Assembly: GCF_009647655.1 (NCBI RefSeq)
Contig: NZ_WJFD01000004.1
Span: 1-64,000, forward strand
Reading direction: 5' to 3'
Length of the DNA: 64,000 bases
Source: Chitinophaga sp. SYP-B3965
GTDB taxonomy: Bacteria; Bacteroidota; Bacteroidia; Chitinophagales; Chitinophagaceae
A program made the translations under genes and the position numbers. Position 1 is the stretch's first letter. Each line of letters begins with the position of its first letter. Below, one piece after another: positions 51,116 through 60,864 of the stretch. The notes beneath the pieces were generated by a model. That model saw nothing but the letters and a program-made list of their open reading frames with translations, did not search any database and had not been told where the DNA came from.

Positions 51116-53896
51116 ATGATACATTTTTGTGGCAGGATAGCCGCAGCGGCTATCGCTATTTCTATATTTTTTAATGGTCAGTTGTTTGCACAGGATGTGC
51201 CATTGGATGCAGCCGTGAAAGTAGGTAAACTCCCCAACGGGTTTACCTACTACATCAGGAAAAACGCTGTGCCTGAAAAGAGGGCCGTGTTGTACCTGGC
51301 AAACAATGTGGGCTCTATACTGGAAACCGATGCACAGCAAGGGCTCGCGCACTTCCTGGAACATATGGCCTTTAACGGTACCAAACATTTTCCAAAGAAT
51401 GAACTGGTGAGTTATCTGCAAAAAGCAGGTGTGCGATTTGGTGCTGACCTGAATGCTTCCACTTCTTTTGATGAAACCATTTACCAGTTGCCGGTATCCA
51501 CAGAAGATAAAACTTTGTTCCGGAATGCGCTGCAGATCATGCGGGATTGGGCACAGGATATTACGTTGGATGGCGAAGAAATAGATAAAGAACGGGGTGT
51601 GATCCTCGAAGAAAAACGCCAGCGGCTGGGTTCTGCCCAACGTATTCAGGATAAAACGATGCCGCTTTGGGTGAATCAATCCCGTTATGCTAATCGCCTG
51701 CCTATTGGTACGGAGGAAGTTTTGAAGAACTTTTCACATGAAGAGATCCGTAAATTCTATGAAGATTGGTACCGTCCTGATCTGCAAGCCCTCATTGTAG
51801 TTGGTGATGTGAATGTTGCCGCAACGGAGAAAGCGATCATCTCTCTGTTCTCTAATATGAAGTTACCACCCCATCCTAAAAAACGGGAGGAATATACAAT
51901 CCCACTTTCCGGAAAAAATCAGTTCCTGATGGTGAACGATCCGGAAGTAGCTACTATGCGGATGGAGGTGATGGTTAAACATCCGGCCATGGAAATGAAA
52001 ACTGTTGTGGATTTGCGTGAAGCCCTGAAAAGGACCTTGTTTGGTATGATGATGGCCAATCGTTTCAATGAGATCGTACAAAAACCAGACGCGCCTTTCC
52101 TGAATGCGAGTAGCAGTATCGGGCAAATGATGGGTGATCTGGATGCCTTTTCGGGCAGGGTAATATTGAAACCCGGTGGTGCGGAAAAAGGGATCAAAGC
52201 TTTCTGGATGGAATTGGAACGGGTAAAGCAATACGGATTCACAGCAAGCGAACTGAAGAGGGCTGGCATCAATTATATGAGCACGATTGAAAATGCCTAT
52301 AAAGAAAGGGATAAAACACCTTCAGAGGGTTTTGTGCGGGAGTATGTGCAACATTTCTTACATGGTGTAGGCAGCCCCGGCGTTGTGTATGAATATGAAC
52401 TGTATAAAAAGATCATCGCTGAGTTGGGTACTGATGAAATGAACCAGCTCGCTAAAAAATACATTACAGATACGAACAGGGATATTATAATTGTTGCCGA
52501 TGATAAGCAAAAGGATTCCCTGCCTGTGATGCAATGGTTGCAGTCCGTAGGGCCTGTTACTGCATACGAAGATAAGAAGGTGACGAGAACTACATTATTA
52601 GATCAGGCTCCGAAAGCAGGTACAATCACCAGCGAAAAAGTGCTTAAGGAAGTTGGGGCTACCGAGTTGGTATTGAGCAATGGTGTGAAAGTAGTATTGA
52701 AGCCAACAGAATTCAAGAAAGACGAGATCGTATTTAATGCATTCAGTCCGGGTGGACTTTCCCTCGTAAGCGATGCTGATTTTTACTCCGCGAGGATGGC
52801 CTCAAGCCTTGTTTCCGCAAGCGGTGTATCTGATATGACATTGCAGGAATTACGCAATCTGCTGACGGGCAAAACTGTTTCTGTAGGGGCTTTCATAGAT
52901 GAAACAACGGAAGGTATCTCTGGCGCGGCTTCCCGCGAAGACCTGGAAACAGCGCTTCAACTGGTGTATTTGTACTTTACCAAACCACGTAAAGACCCTG
53001 TTGCATTTTCCAATATGGTTGAACAGCTGCGTATTTCCTATTCCAACGCAGATCAATCTCCTGGTACCATCTTCAGAGATACGCTGTCTGCCGTTTTAGG
53101 CGATCATCATTTCCGTAAAATGAAAATGCCACCGGAGAAACTGGACATGCTGGATGCAGACAAGGCCTTACAGATCTATAAAGACAGGTTTGCGGACGCC
53201 AGTGATTTCACTTTCACATTCGTGGGCAGTTTTGATGTAGCGGCTATTAAACCATTACTGGAAAAATACCTGGGCTCATTGCCTGCTATACAACGGAAAG
53301 AAACCGCAAAAGACCTTCAGCTGAATTACCCGCAAGGAAGGATCGTAAGGAAAGTGATAAAAGGGAAAGAACAACAGGCAGTGGTAATGCTGGCTTTCGG
53401 GGGTGCTTTTGAATATGAAAAAGCTACTTCAGATCAGATGCGGGCACTGGCCTCCATATTGACCATCCGGTTGATAGAACGCCTCCGTGAACAGGAAGGT
53501 GGTGTGTATAATGCAAGGGCGAGTGTAAATATCAGGAAGTTACCTGCAGGAGAATATACTTTCCTCGTGAACTTCATCTGTGATCCCCGCAATGTGGAGC
53601 CGCTGATATTAAGTGTGAACAGCGAGATCATGAAATTGAAAATGGAAGGCGCGGCTGAAGAAGATCTTACCAAATATAAAGCCGGTGAAAAAAGCGGGCT
53701 GGACAGGGTAATGAAGGAAAACAGTTTCTGGTTGAGCTACCTCAGTGGTAAGTTCATAAATGGGGAAGAACCAGAGATGCCGGAAGTCCGCAACAGGATG
53801 AAGCTCATCACACCACAAAGCCTGCAGCAAACCGCCGTTAAGTATTTCAATAATGCAAATTACATCCGGGTCATATTAGTCCCGGAAACTAACTGA
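51116..53896 (+). CDS. M16 family zinc peptidase (pitrilysin-like), secreted
   Basis: 926 aa from the ATG at 51116, which starts a signal peptide (ending QLFAQ). The inverted zinc motif HFLEH is at residues 79-83 (His79, Glu82, His83), with the third ligand region in GVILEEKRQR. Two M16 halves are present: N-terminal catalytic and C-terminal (from about residue 500, ELVLSNGVKVVLKPTEF). M16 enzymes degrade peptides or unfolded proteins inside a clamshell. It is located in the periplasm. Its stop overlaps the next gene's ATG (TGATG), so the two are coupled. Confidence 0.93.
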   Translation: MIHFCGRIAAAAIAISIFFNGQLFAQDVPLDAAVKVGKLPNGFTYYIRKNAVPEKRAVLYLANNVGSILETDAQQGLAHFLEHMAFNGTKHFPKNELVSYLQKAGVRFGADLNASTSFDETIYQLPVSTEDKTLFRNALQIMRDWAQDITLDGEEIDKERGVILEEKRQRLGSAQRIQDKTMPLWVNQSRYANRLPIGTEEVLKNFSHEEIRKFYEDWYRPDLQALIVVGDVNVAATEKAIISLFSNMKLPPHPKKREEYTIPLSGKNQFLMVNDPEVATMRMEVMVKHPAMEMKTVVDLREALKRTLFGMMMANRFNEIVQKPDAPFLNASSSIGQMMGDLDAFSGRVILKPGGAEKGIKAFWMELERVKQYGFTASELKRAGINYMSTIENAYKERDKTPSEGFVREYVQHFLHGVGSPGVVYEYELYKKIIAELGTDEMNQLAKKYITDTNRDIIIVADDKQKDSLPVMQWLQSVGPVTAYEDKKVTRTTLLDQAPKAGTITSEKVLKEVGATELVLSNGVKVVLKPTEFKKDEIVFNAFSPGGLSLVSDADFYSARMASSLVSASGVSDMTLQELRNLLTGKTVSVGAFIDETTEGISGAASREDLETALQLVYLYFTKPRKDPVAFSNMVEQLRISYSNADQSPGTIFRDTLSAVLGDHHFRKMKMPPEKLDMLDADKALQIYKDRFADASDFTFTFVGSFDVAAIKPLLEKYLGSLPAIQRKETAKDLQLNYPQGRIVRKVIKGKEQQAVVMLAFGGAFEYEKATSDQMRALASILTIRLIERLREQEGGVYNARASVNIRKLPAGEYTFLVNFICDPRNVEPLILSVNSEIMKLKMEGAAEEDLTKYKAGEKSGLDRVMKENSFWLSYLSGKFINGEEPEMPEVRNRMKLITPQSLQQTAVKYFNNANYIRVILVPETN

Positions 53897-56547
53897 TGAT
53901 ACTGAAAAACCCGCTATTATACCTGGTCTTCCTGATCCTGCTAACTGGCTTAAGTGCATATGCACAAAAAACCGGAACCGGCAGGATCAGGGGCCGGATA
54001 TTGGATAAGGTTACCGGCAAAACATTGGAAGCAGCCAGCATTTCTGCCGTAGCTCGCAAAGACAGTACCTTACTGGCATACACATTCAGCAACAGTAAAG
54101 GGGAGTTTACACTTGGCGGGCTTCCTTTGGACCAGGAGCTGGAAGTATTTGTTTCCTTTTATGGTTTCAGGGATACGGTGATCTTACTGAAAGTCTCTTC
54201 TGATTATCAGACCTGGTCGTTAACACGGCAAAGTATAAATCTGAAAGAAGTGCAGATCTCCGGCCGCAGGCCTCCTTTTCAGATGAGGAATGATACGCTG
54301 GAATTTGATGCTACCGCTTTCAAACTATTACCAAACGCGGCTGTAAAGGACCTGCTGAAGAAGCTACCAGGTGTTGTAATAGACCAGCAGGGAAATATCA
54401 CTGTGAATGGAAAGAAGGCCAATAAGATACAAGTGGATGGGCGGGATTTTTTTAATGGGAATATCAATGCGGCTACGGGAAACTTACCGGGCGATATGAT
54501 CGATAAAGTACAGGTGATGGATACAAAGTCTGTTGAACAGCAACGTTCACTTGTTGTACGGCCTCCTTCAGAAGAAGTAACGATCAACCTGAAACTGAAA
54601 AAGAATAAGAAGGCGGGTGTGTTTGGGAATGCAGCTGTTGGTGGGGGTACAGCTTCCCGGTATGCAGGAAATGTTTCACTTAATTCATTTGGTGAAAAGG
54701 CGCGGCTTAGTTTTTATGGATCGGCAGGTAATGCACCGAATGCAGATGGGGGAGCAGTGATGGTGGCAAGTGTTGGTGGTGCCTCTTTTGGCGGGGTAGG
54801 TGGTATTTCAGATGATCAGTCTGCCGGGCTTAATCTGAATACGAAATATGGTCGCAAAGTTACTATAGACGCCAATTATAACTTCTCGCGTAATGAAAGC
54901 AGAAAGGAAACATTAAGGGACCGTATTAACCTTTTACCTGATAGCAGCTTCCGGTATATCAGCAGCGAGTCCGCCGTGAACCGTTCCCTCAATCATAATT
55001 TATCTGCGAGTGTTGTATACGAAGCGGATTCTTTTACAATGCTTACAGTAAGGCCCAGCCTCCAGCTGGGTAACTCACGTATGTTCTCTTCTATTGAAGT
55101 GAGTACTCCAGCTGTTTCGGCAATGAACCATAGTAAAGGAGACCAATGGAACTTTGGTAATGAGATCAGCTTCAACAAAACCACAAAAGACCGCAGGGTT
55201 AACCTGAATGTGGTTTGGAGGATGGGGGTAAATGACAGATCGGATCAGCAACAAAATTATTCAATCTTTCAGTTGAAGGATACCATAGATCAGCACACAG
55301 ATCTACATGAAAAAACGATGAGCCATTATGCTGCTATTAGCTTGTCCGGCAAAATTGCCGGGCGTTTTTCGGCTGCATTGGAATATACGCTGGATCGTAA
55401 TAATAATAGTCTGTTGAAAGAAACGTTTTCTTTTAAGCAAGGTTTAGATAGTGTTTTATCCGGTGATAACAGGAACACAAACCTTACGCAAGTGCCTTCT
55501 GCCCAGATCGCTTATAAGGACGATAAGCTGAGCATTGCATTGAATGCCGGCATCCGGTTCATGCAACAGGAAAACAGGCTGCTGTGGCTGGATTCAGTTG
55601 TAGAGATCAGGCAGCGGCAGTTTGCGCCCAATATCCAAATGAATTACTCACTGGGGCAAAATGGTAATGTAGGGTTAGGATATACCGTATCGTCCACAAC
55701 ACCAGCTGCAGAGCAATTATCTGCTGCAGTGGATAATTCCGATCCTTTATACATCAGGATGGGGAATCCAACATTAAAAACGGGGGTAACACACTCTCTG
55801 TATGCCAACATATATCGTTTCGTTCCACAAAAAGGAATAGGCATGAATATGAATGCGAATGGTTCCTTTGCACGTAACCAGGTGGTGAATGATGTGTTCT
55901 ATGATACGCTGGGCCGGCAGGTGAGTACATACCAGAATGTGAGCGGAGGCAGGACGATGAACTTAATGGCCAGGGTGTTCATCACACGAAAATGGAAGGA
56001 TTGGAATGTACAGGCGGGATTGAATACAACAGCCGGTAATAATCATGATATCGGATTTATAGAGAAACAAAGGAATGAATCCGACAGCTGGAGAGTGAAT
56101 GCTTACCTCGATGTGTCCCTTAGCTGGAAAGATAAGTATTCCGTTTTCCTGACGGCAGACAATGGCTGGAATAAAACCACTTACTCACTTCCCCGGTTGC
56201 AGGATGTAACCTACAATACACAAGGATACACAACGCAGGTGCAGGTAACGGCTGTTAAACGATTGGAGATATCCTGTAACCTGAATTATAAATACAATTC
56301 AGCGATCAGGAGCGTGACCGTTTTGAATAGTGCGATTGGGTATCGTTTCGGGAAGAAAGAACAATTAACGGTACGGGCATCTGTGAATGATATATTTAAT
56401 GGTAATACAAATATATCGCGTACAACAGGGCCGTCATTTATAGAGAATATGCAGGTGAATGCTTTGAAGCGTTACGGTATGCTTACTTTAAAGTATAATT
56501 TTAACCGGTTCAACGGTGAAGCTTCTCCTGCAGTAATGTTAAGATAA
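53896..56547 (+). CDS. TonB-receptor-like outer membrane barrel (OMP_b-brl_3 type)
   Basis: 883 aa with a signal peptide (about 1-23, ending AYAQ). A carboxypeptidase-regulatory-like domain follows (GRIRGRILDKVTGKTLEAAS), then a plug-like region (LPNAAVKDLLKKLPGVVIDQQG, GKKANKIQVDGRDFF) and a long barrel. No STN domain is seen, so it is not the signalling receptor. It is translationally coupled to the M16 gene, which suggests that the peptidase and barrel form a transport-plus-cleavage pair; that is inference. The operon ends at a 14-bp hairpin. Confidence 0.9.
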   Translation: MILKNPLLYLVFLILLTGLSAYAQKTGTGRIRGRILDKVTGKTLEAASISAVARKDSTLLAYTFSNSKGEFTLGGLPLDQELEVFVSFYGFRDTVILLKVSSDYQTWSLTRQSINLKEVQISGRRPPFQMRNDTLEFDATAFKLLPNAAVKDLLKKLPGVVIDQQGNITVNGKKANKIQVDGRDFFNGNINAATGNLPGDMIDKVQVMDTKSVEQQRSLVVRPPSEEVTINLKLKKNKKAGVFGNAAVGGGTASRYAGNVSLNSFGEKARLSFYGSAGNAPNADGGAVMVASVGGASFGGVGGISDDQSAGLNLNTKYGRKVTIDANYNFSRNESRKETLRDRINLLPDSSFRYISSESAVNRSLNHNLSASVVYEADSFTMLTVRPSLQLGNSRMFSSIEVSTPAVSAMNHSKGDQWNFGNEISFNKTTKDRRVNLNVVWRMGVNDRSDQQQNYSIFQLKDTIDQHTDLHEKTMSHYAAISLSGKIAGRFSAALEYTLDRNNNSLLKETFSFKQGLDSVLSGDNRNTNLTQVPSAQIAYKDDKLSIALNAGIRFMQQENRLLWLDSVVEIRQRQFAPNIQMNYSLGQNGNVGLGYTVSSTTPAAEQLSAAVDNSDPLYIRMGNPTLKTGVTHSLYANIYRFVPQKGIGMNMNANGSFARNQVVNDVFYDTLGRQVSTYQNVSGGRTMNLMARVFITRKWKDWNVQAGLNTTAGNNHDIGFIEKQRNESDSWRVNAYLDVSLSWKDKYSVFLTADNGWNKTTYSLPRLQDVTYNTQGYTTQVQVTAVKRLEISCNLNYKYNSAIRSVTVLNSAIGYRFGKKEQLTVRASVNDIFNGNTNISRTTGPSFIENMQVNALKRYGMLTLKYNFNRFNGEASPAVMLR

Positions 56548-56586
56548 AAGCCGCCATTCTGATTAAGTTTCCTTTTCAGGTAACTT

Positions 56587-56623
56587 AAAGGGCTAAATGG
56601 TGGATTCCATTTAGCCCTTTTCT
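56587..56623. terminator. Bidirectional terminator, locus 2 / Bcr-CflA gene
   Basis: A perfect 14-bp stem AAAGGGCTAAATGG / CCATTTAGCCCTTT (loop TGGATT) with A and T runs on the two sides. It ends the barrel gene (plus) and the convergent efflux gene (minus). Confidence 0.88.
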
Positions 56624-56625
56624 AT

Positions 56626-57846
56626 TTATGCAGCTTGCGCCAAACTTTGTTGTGCTTCTTCCCTTGCCCTTGCTTTCACAAACAAGGTAAATGCCCCGAT
56701 CAGTATCACTGAGAAACTAAGGTAGGCAGTGCCTAACAGGCTTTGGCTCTGAATAGGTATCGCGTTTACGATGCCGTAACTGAAGATCGAAGTAATGATA
56801 TACATAGACCCTCCGGTAACACCACTTGCTATACCTGCGTTTTTGGTAAAACGTCCGAGACAAAAAGCAAATACATTATTGAAAATGAAACCTCCGAAAA
56901 AGTGGATAACCAGTGTGAAGCCCATGAATGTAAAGAAATTGCTGAACAAAGCAGATGTGCTTATCATGAGGACAGCCGCAATAGCCTGTAGTGCAATCGC
57001 TACACCTATCTTCCTGTTAAAAGGTTTTTTAATGAGCATCTTGGAAGTGATACCACCCAGCATCAGCGCCACACCTGAAAACAAGGAACTATAACCCGTT
57101 ACCACGGGAGAAAAATGGAACACATGTTCAATGATGAAGGGGCTTGTCATACCATATACTACCAGCATTGCATAACTGATGGCAATGATCACCAGTCCTA
57201 ATGCAAAATCCACTGTGGTGATGGTGGTGTGATAGACCTTCAGAATAGCTTTTGCTTTAAACGGCTGGAAATGTTTGAGGGATTCCCCGCTGTAGATCAG
57301 TTCAAATGCCAGTATAATAACGGCAAAGATGCCGAGGAAATAAAAGTTGGAAGACCAGCCAAAAACAGTTTGCAGATAACCACCGATGAAGGGAGCAATG
57401 ATAGGGGCGGTGGCCCAGATGATAGAAAACAGGCTCACATAATGTTTTAATTTATCGCCGGAATAGACATCTACAAAGTAAGCTCTTTTACCTACTACGA
57501 TCATGGCTACTGTGGTACCTTGTACAATACGCATGGCGTAGATCAGGTAGATATTGTGCGTGGCTGCGATGGTGAAACTGGCCAGTGCAAATATTAAAAG
57601 TGAACCGGTGCCTAATCTGAAACGGCCATAACTATCCAGCAGACTTCCTACAAACCATTGACTGATGCCATAGCTTACCATGAATAAGATCAGTGAAAGC
57701 TGCACCGCGGAATTGGTAACAGACAGATCACTTGCCATGGACGGCAATGCCGGAATATAAATATCCGTAGCGAAGCCGGAGAGGGGAAGCAGGGCAAACG
57801 ATAAAAACGTGCTGATCCCCTGGTGATTGTCTTTTATGAGTTTCAT
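56626..57846 (-). CDS. MFS drug-resistance transporter, Bcr/CflA family
   Basis: 406 aa from the ATG at 57846 (a longer frame starts with TTG at 57867 but adds a non-hydrophobic stretch). Twelve membrane helices, beginning FALLPLSGFATDIYIPALPSMASDL, the hallmark of Bcr/CflA, then SLLDSYGRFRLGTGSLL between helices 2 and 3. It exports drugs or sulfonamide-like compounds in this family. It is divergent from a TetR regulator whose predicted operator lies inside its promoter. Confidence 0.92.
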   Translation of the reverse strand: MKLIKDNHQGISTFLSFALLPLSGFATDIYIPALPSMASDLSVTNSAVQLSLILFMVSYGISQWFVGSLLDSYGRFRLGTGSLLIFALASFTIAATHNIYLIYAMRIVQGTTVAMIVVGKRAYFVDVYSGDKLKHYVSLFSIIWATAPIIAPFIGGYLQTVFGWSSNFYFLGIFAVIILAFELIYSGESLKHFQPFKAKAILKVYHTTITTVDFALGLVIIAISYAMLVVYGMTSPFIIEHVFHFSPVVTGYSSLFSGVALMLGGITSKMLIKKPFNRKIGVAIALQAIAAVLMISTSALFSNFFTFMGFTLVIHFFGGFIFNNVFAFCLGRFTKNAGIASGVTGGSMYIITSIFSYGIVNAIPIQSQSLLGTAYLSFSVILIGAFTLFVKARAREEAQQSLAQAA

Positions 57847-57864
57847 GTGTGTGTGTTGAGAGGG

Positions 57865-57896
57865 CAAAAATAGACCATTTAGTTTATTTTATCCAA
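57865..57896 (-). promoter_or_regulatory. Promoter of the Bcr/CflA gene
   Basis: On the minus strand TTTG (57897-57894), a spacer of about 21 bases, TATTTTTG (57872-57865), a full consensus match. The 22-bp dyad at 57868-57889 fills the spacer and covers part of the -7 box. Confidence 0.65.
57868..57889. promoter_or_regulatory. Predicted TetR operator 1
   Basis: AAATAGAC-N6-GTTTATTT is a near-perfect dyad (7 of 8 arm positions complementary). The same sequence recurs at 57965-57986. It sits over the promoter of the efflux gene, a position that fits repression. Confidence 0.65.
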
Positions 57897-57964
57897 ATAT
57901 ATTTTTACTGCTGATTGCTTCACTCTTCGTAATTAATTGATAATTAAGTGATTGTTTAGAGATA

Positions 57965-57986
57965 AAATAGACTGTTTGGTTTATTT
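57965..57986. promoter_or_regulatory. Predicted TetR operator 2
   Basis: AAATAGAC-N6-GTTTATTT, the same arms as operator 1, with a different six-base centre. It covers the TTTG (-33) element of the tetR promoter, which would give autorepression. Confidence 0.65.
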
Positions 57987-58003
57987 TATTTAGTTTATAT
58001 TTG
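57975..58003 (+). promoter_or_regulatory. Promoter of the TetR gene
   Basis: TTTG (57975-57978), 17 bases, TATATTTG (57996-58003). The spacer is slightly short. The -7 box ends seven bases before the ATG at 58011, so the message is probably leaderless or nearly so. Confidence 0.6.
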
Positions 58004-58010
58004 CATTATT

Positions 58011-58613
58011 ATGAGTAAAGCAGAACAAACCAGGCAATCCATCATTGAAACGGCAGCTGTTATCTTCAATGAAAAGGGGATTGCGGGTACATCTATAGAT
58101 GATGTACTGAAAGCGGCGGATGTTGCCAAGGGCTGCCTGTATGGTCATTTTGAAAATAAAGAAGCGCTGGCTTATGCCAGTGTGGATTATATGCTGGACA
58201 AGATCCGGGCGAGAAGGGTGGCGGTGTTTGCCAAACATAAAGGGGCTATTGAAAAGATCCATGCTTACCTGGAAGTACAGCGGAATCCGCTGAATACTTT
58301 GCTGCAGGGTGGCTGTCCTGTTGTGAACCTTTCCGTGGAGTCTGATGATACCAATCCTGTGATCAAGAAAAAGTTGAAGGCTTTGTACGAAAGTGGCTTT
58401 AAGGCTTTTACGGAAGTGTTGCAGGAGGGAATTGATACAGGGGAGTTGTCTGACAAGCTGAATGCAGCAGAATTTGCTACAAAGCTGTATGCAGCAGTGC
58501 AGGGGGGAATAATGATCAGCCGCATTATGAATACGAATAAACCTATGCAGTTGGTGATACAGAGTTTGAAGGATGAGTTGGCGACTTATAGTTTACGTCC
58601 GATTCCAAATTGA
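58011..58613 (+). CDS. TetR/AcrR family repressor
   Basis: 200 aa. N-terminal helix-turn-helix about residues 8-55 (QSIIETAAVIFNEKGIAGTSIDDVLKAADVAKGCLYGHF in its usual form), then the all-helical ligand domain with a C-terminal segment of the TetR_C_10-like kind (GGCPVVNLSVESDD). It most likely represses the divergent efflux gene and itself through the two dyads. Its 3' end overlaps the convergent beta-propeller gene by 28 bases. Confidence 0.92.
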   Translation: MSKAEQTRQSIIETAAVIFNEKGIAGTSIDDVLKAADVAKGCLYGHFENKEALAYASVDYMLDKIRARRVAVFAKHKGAIEKIHAYLEVQRNPLNTLLQGGCPVVNLSVESDDTNPVIKKKLKALYESGFKAFTEVLQEGIDTGELSDKLNAAEFATKLYAAVQGGIMISRIMNTNKPMQLVIQSLKDELATYSLRPIPN

Positions 58614-59665
58614 TCACCTGCACGTACCGCTTTATTTCCATCGAACTGCACTTCTATCATTTTCTCACTAGCCACACTGTTATTGAATTCATCCTTCAGT
58701 GTTAGTATAATTTTCCGGGTCTTCGTTTCGATCACCTCTCCACTTGAAGGGTAAGCATATTTGCCATCTATGCTGAATGTAACCCAGCCAGGCATATCCT
58801 GTACGGGGATAGTAGTAAGTTGCTGATAAGGTGCTGTTGCATTAAATACATGCAGGCGCATATTGTGACCATCACAAAGCCATATTTCTTTTTCGTCCGG
58901 TGTAAGACCAATGCCATGACTAGGGTTGCCATGTCGTCTTACCGGTCCCATTTCCCATCCTTCTACTTCTACATGGGCAATTTTTGTACCCTGCTTCAGA
59001 TCACCTACTTCAAAACCAAGCAAGCTATCTACTGTTACATAAACAAGCGTTTCTTTTGAATTAATGGTAAAGGGCCGGATATTGCTATCGAAAATACCGA
59101 CTTTCCGAACCAGCGTATGTGTTTTCGTATCGGCTATGTGCAGCCAGGGGCTTGCAATGTCTGCCATGTAAACAACGTTTCCTGATGGCCCATAAATAGT
59201 ATTGTGGGCTCTTTTATGTACGTTGATCTTTTTAATGATCTCCCCTGTTTTGCAGTTTACTACATTCCAGAAACCTTTCTCGAGGGATGGGAGATACATG
59301 GTGAGGCCATCCGGAGAGATGGACATGCGATCACATCCTCCCTCGAATGCTTTTTCCCATATGACTTTTTCTGTGGTCAGGTCAATACGTTGTAATGATT
59401 CCAGGGTGCTTACATAAATGCTGTTGAGGGGTATGCTTACAGCGATGCCTTTTACATTGGAGGGTTTTCCGTTGGGGTGCAGTCCTTGGGTGGGGATCCT
59501 TTTAACAAAACGGTGGTTATCATTTATGTCAAAGACCAGGATACCATGTCCTCCGTATCCGAGGTAGTCGCGGATTCCAGGGGTGGCTACGTAGAGGTAT
59601 TGCTTTTGTGCTGATGCTGTTAAAGAAATGAAATAGAGTCCGAAGAGTAATAGCAATGATTTCAT
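58586..59665 (-). CDS. Secreted beta-propeller (YncE-like) protein
   Basis: 359 aa with a signal peptide (about 1-19, ending ASAQ). It has repeated strand motifs typical of a seven-bladed propeller: YLYVATPGIRDYLGYGGHGILVFD, SIYVSTLESLQRIDLTTEKVI, GLTMYLPSLEKGFWNVV, HSWL-type AGNVVYMADIA and PDEKEIWLCDGHN. YncE-like proteins bind DNA or act as surface or periplasmic binding proteins; no catalytic site is obvious. It is convergent with and overlaps the TetR gene end. Confidence 0.78.
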   Translation of the reverse strand: MKSLLLLFGLYFISLTASAQKQYLYVATPGIRDYLGYGGHGILVFDINDNHRFVKRIPTQGLHPNGKPSNVKGIAVSIPLNSIYVSTLESLQRIDLTTEKVIWEKAFEGGCDRMSISPDGLTMYLPSLEKGFWNVVNCKTGEIIKKINVHKRAHNTIYGPSGNVVYMADIASPWLHIADTKTHTLVRKVGIFDSNIRPFTINSKETLVYVTVDSLLGFEVGDLKQGTKIAHVEVEGWEMGPVRRHGNPSHGIGLTPDEKEIWLCDGHNMRLHVFNATAPYQQLTTIPVQDMPGWVTFSIDGKYAYPSSGEVIETKTRKIILTLKDEFNNSVASEKMIEVQFDGNKAVRAGDQFGIGRKL

Positions 59666-59757
59666 GAGTATTAAAATACGGGAATTGCGGATATTTTAAT
59701 AATTTATGTGATGGGCTGCTGCTATATAATAGCAGTATTGCTATGTAATTTTTAGCT

Positions 59758-60504
59758 ATGAAGATCCTAGCAATGTACGAAGGGATGGCCAGTTTGTTCC
59801 CAAAGAAAGTATTGGTGACCCTGATCCATGCAGAGAGCGGCGCTGCCATAGGAGAATACAAAATTGGCCGTGAGCAGTTACCCGAAGTATTTAACAGGCC
59901 CACCACCCTGGATATGGGGGATCGTTCCTGGCGAATCGTGAAAGCCAGGCCGTTTTTATTGGAGGGGGTTAAAAAAATAACCTTACATGTAGTAGAACCG
60001 ACAGCCCCTTTTGATAAATTCATAGTGCCTACCAAGAGTTATCCCCCTTCCGTGTTAATGGAAACCCCATCTAGTGACCTCATTATTAACATTTCACTGG
60101 AAGATTGGCGGCAGCTGGAGTTGCTTCCCGTTGCTCAACTGGAATTGATCCAGGAGCAAATAACCATTATTGAAGGCATGCTGGAGACTATAAATGAGGA
60201 TGATGGATTGCTGGGATATGATACCATTCATGAACGGATTGATATAGAAGGTGCTGTTTTGAACATTCCCTTTGATGAATTCTTTCAGTTTGTAAATGGT
60301 GTTGAAAGAGGCTATGTACAAGGCGTAGCAGATAGCTTTGTGATCCGTTCAGAGAACTATCAATATTATGGTATTATGAGAGAGGGTGTGATAGTGAATT
60401 TATGCCTGTTGGAGTTTGATAGTGCCGAAGATGAATTTGCGGGAGTGGTGGAAAAATATGAGTTGCTACTTGCAGATTGGTGCAATGGGAAAATTATTTT
60501 TTAA
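59758..60504 (+). CDS. Soluble protein of unknown function
   Basis: 248 aa, no signal peptide. The N-terminal third is beta-rich (KKVLVTLIHAESGAAIGEYKIG), a middle helix-rich part (EDWRQLELLPVAQLELIQEQI) follows, and the C-terminal third looks like a small domain with VIRSENYQYYGIMREGVIV. I do not recognise a family. A 17-bp inverted repeat (CTGCTA-5-TAGCAG at 59719-59735) lies 22 bases before the ATG and could be an operator. Confidence 0.7.
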   Translation: MKILAMYEGMASLFPKKVLVTLIHAESGAAIGEYKIGREQLPEVFNRPTTLDMGDRSWRIVKARPFLLEGVKKITLHVVEPTAPFDKFIVPTKSYPPSVLMETPSSDLIINISLEDWRQLELLPVAQLELIQEQITIIEGMLETINEDDGLLGYDTIHERIDIEGAVLNIPFDEFFQFVNGVERGYVQGVADSFVIRSENYQYYGIMREGVIVNLCLLEFDSAEDEFAGVVEKYELLLADWCNGKIIF

Positions 60505-60864
60505 TTTTCTGATCCTCCACTTTTGTGTTATATTAGGAGTAGTATTCGAGAGTAACCATATCATCATTAACAAAAAGTTATTATTCTATTAACATTCCTG
60601 TAATAGTATATACTGTAATTGCACTCAGAAATTCTTGTAAATTTTTCTCCTCTTTATTTTAAGAAATCTAAAAATATCTGAAGTATATTGCCGGTCGAAT
60701 AGAAACCTGCTAAGCTTTAAATATTTTATTTTTTGAATTTTCGAGGAAGCAAGGGTTTCCTATTGCTGTAACTTTTTTCTCCATGAGGTTTTCCCCTCCA
60801 TACGTGTTAACCATATCACAGGCTGAGGCTTTAAGTTATTTTACTAGCTAATCGATTCTTTATT
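60505..60864. other. AT-rich intergenic region before locus 3
   Basis: About 360 bases, AT-rich, no gene. It contains the palindrome AGTATATACT (60605-60614). The promoter for the third ECF sigma gene must lie here but no full consensus match was found. Confidence 0.5.

Noticed and set aside
59719..59735. The inverted repeat CTGCTA-N5-TAGCAG as a firm operator
   Set aside because: Six-bp arms alone are weak evidence; no regulator is encoded beside it.
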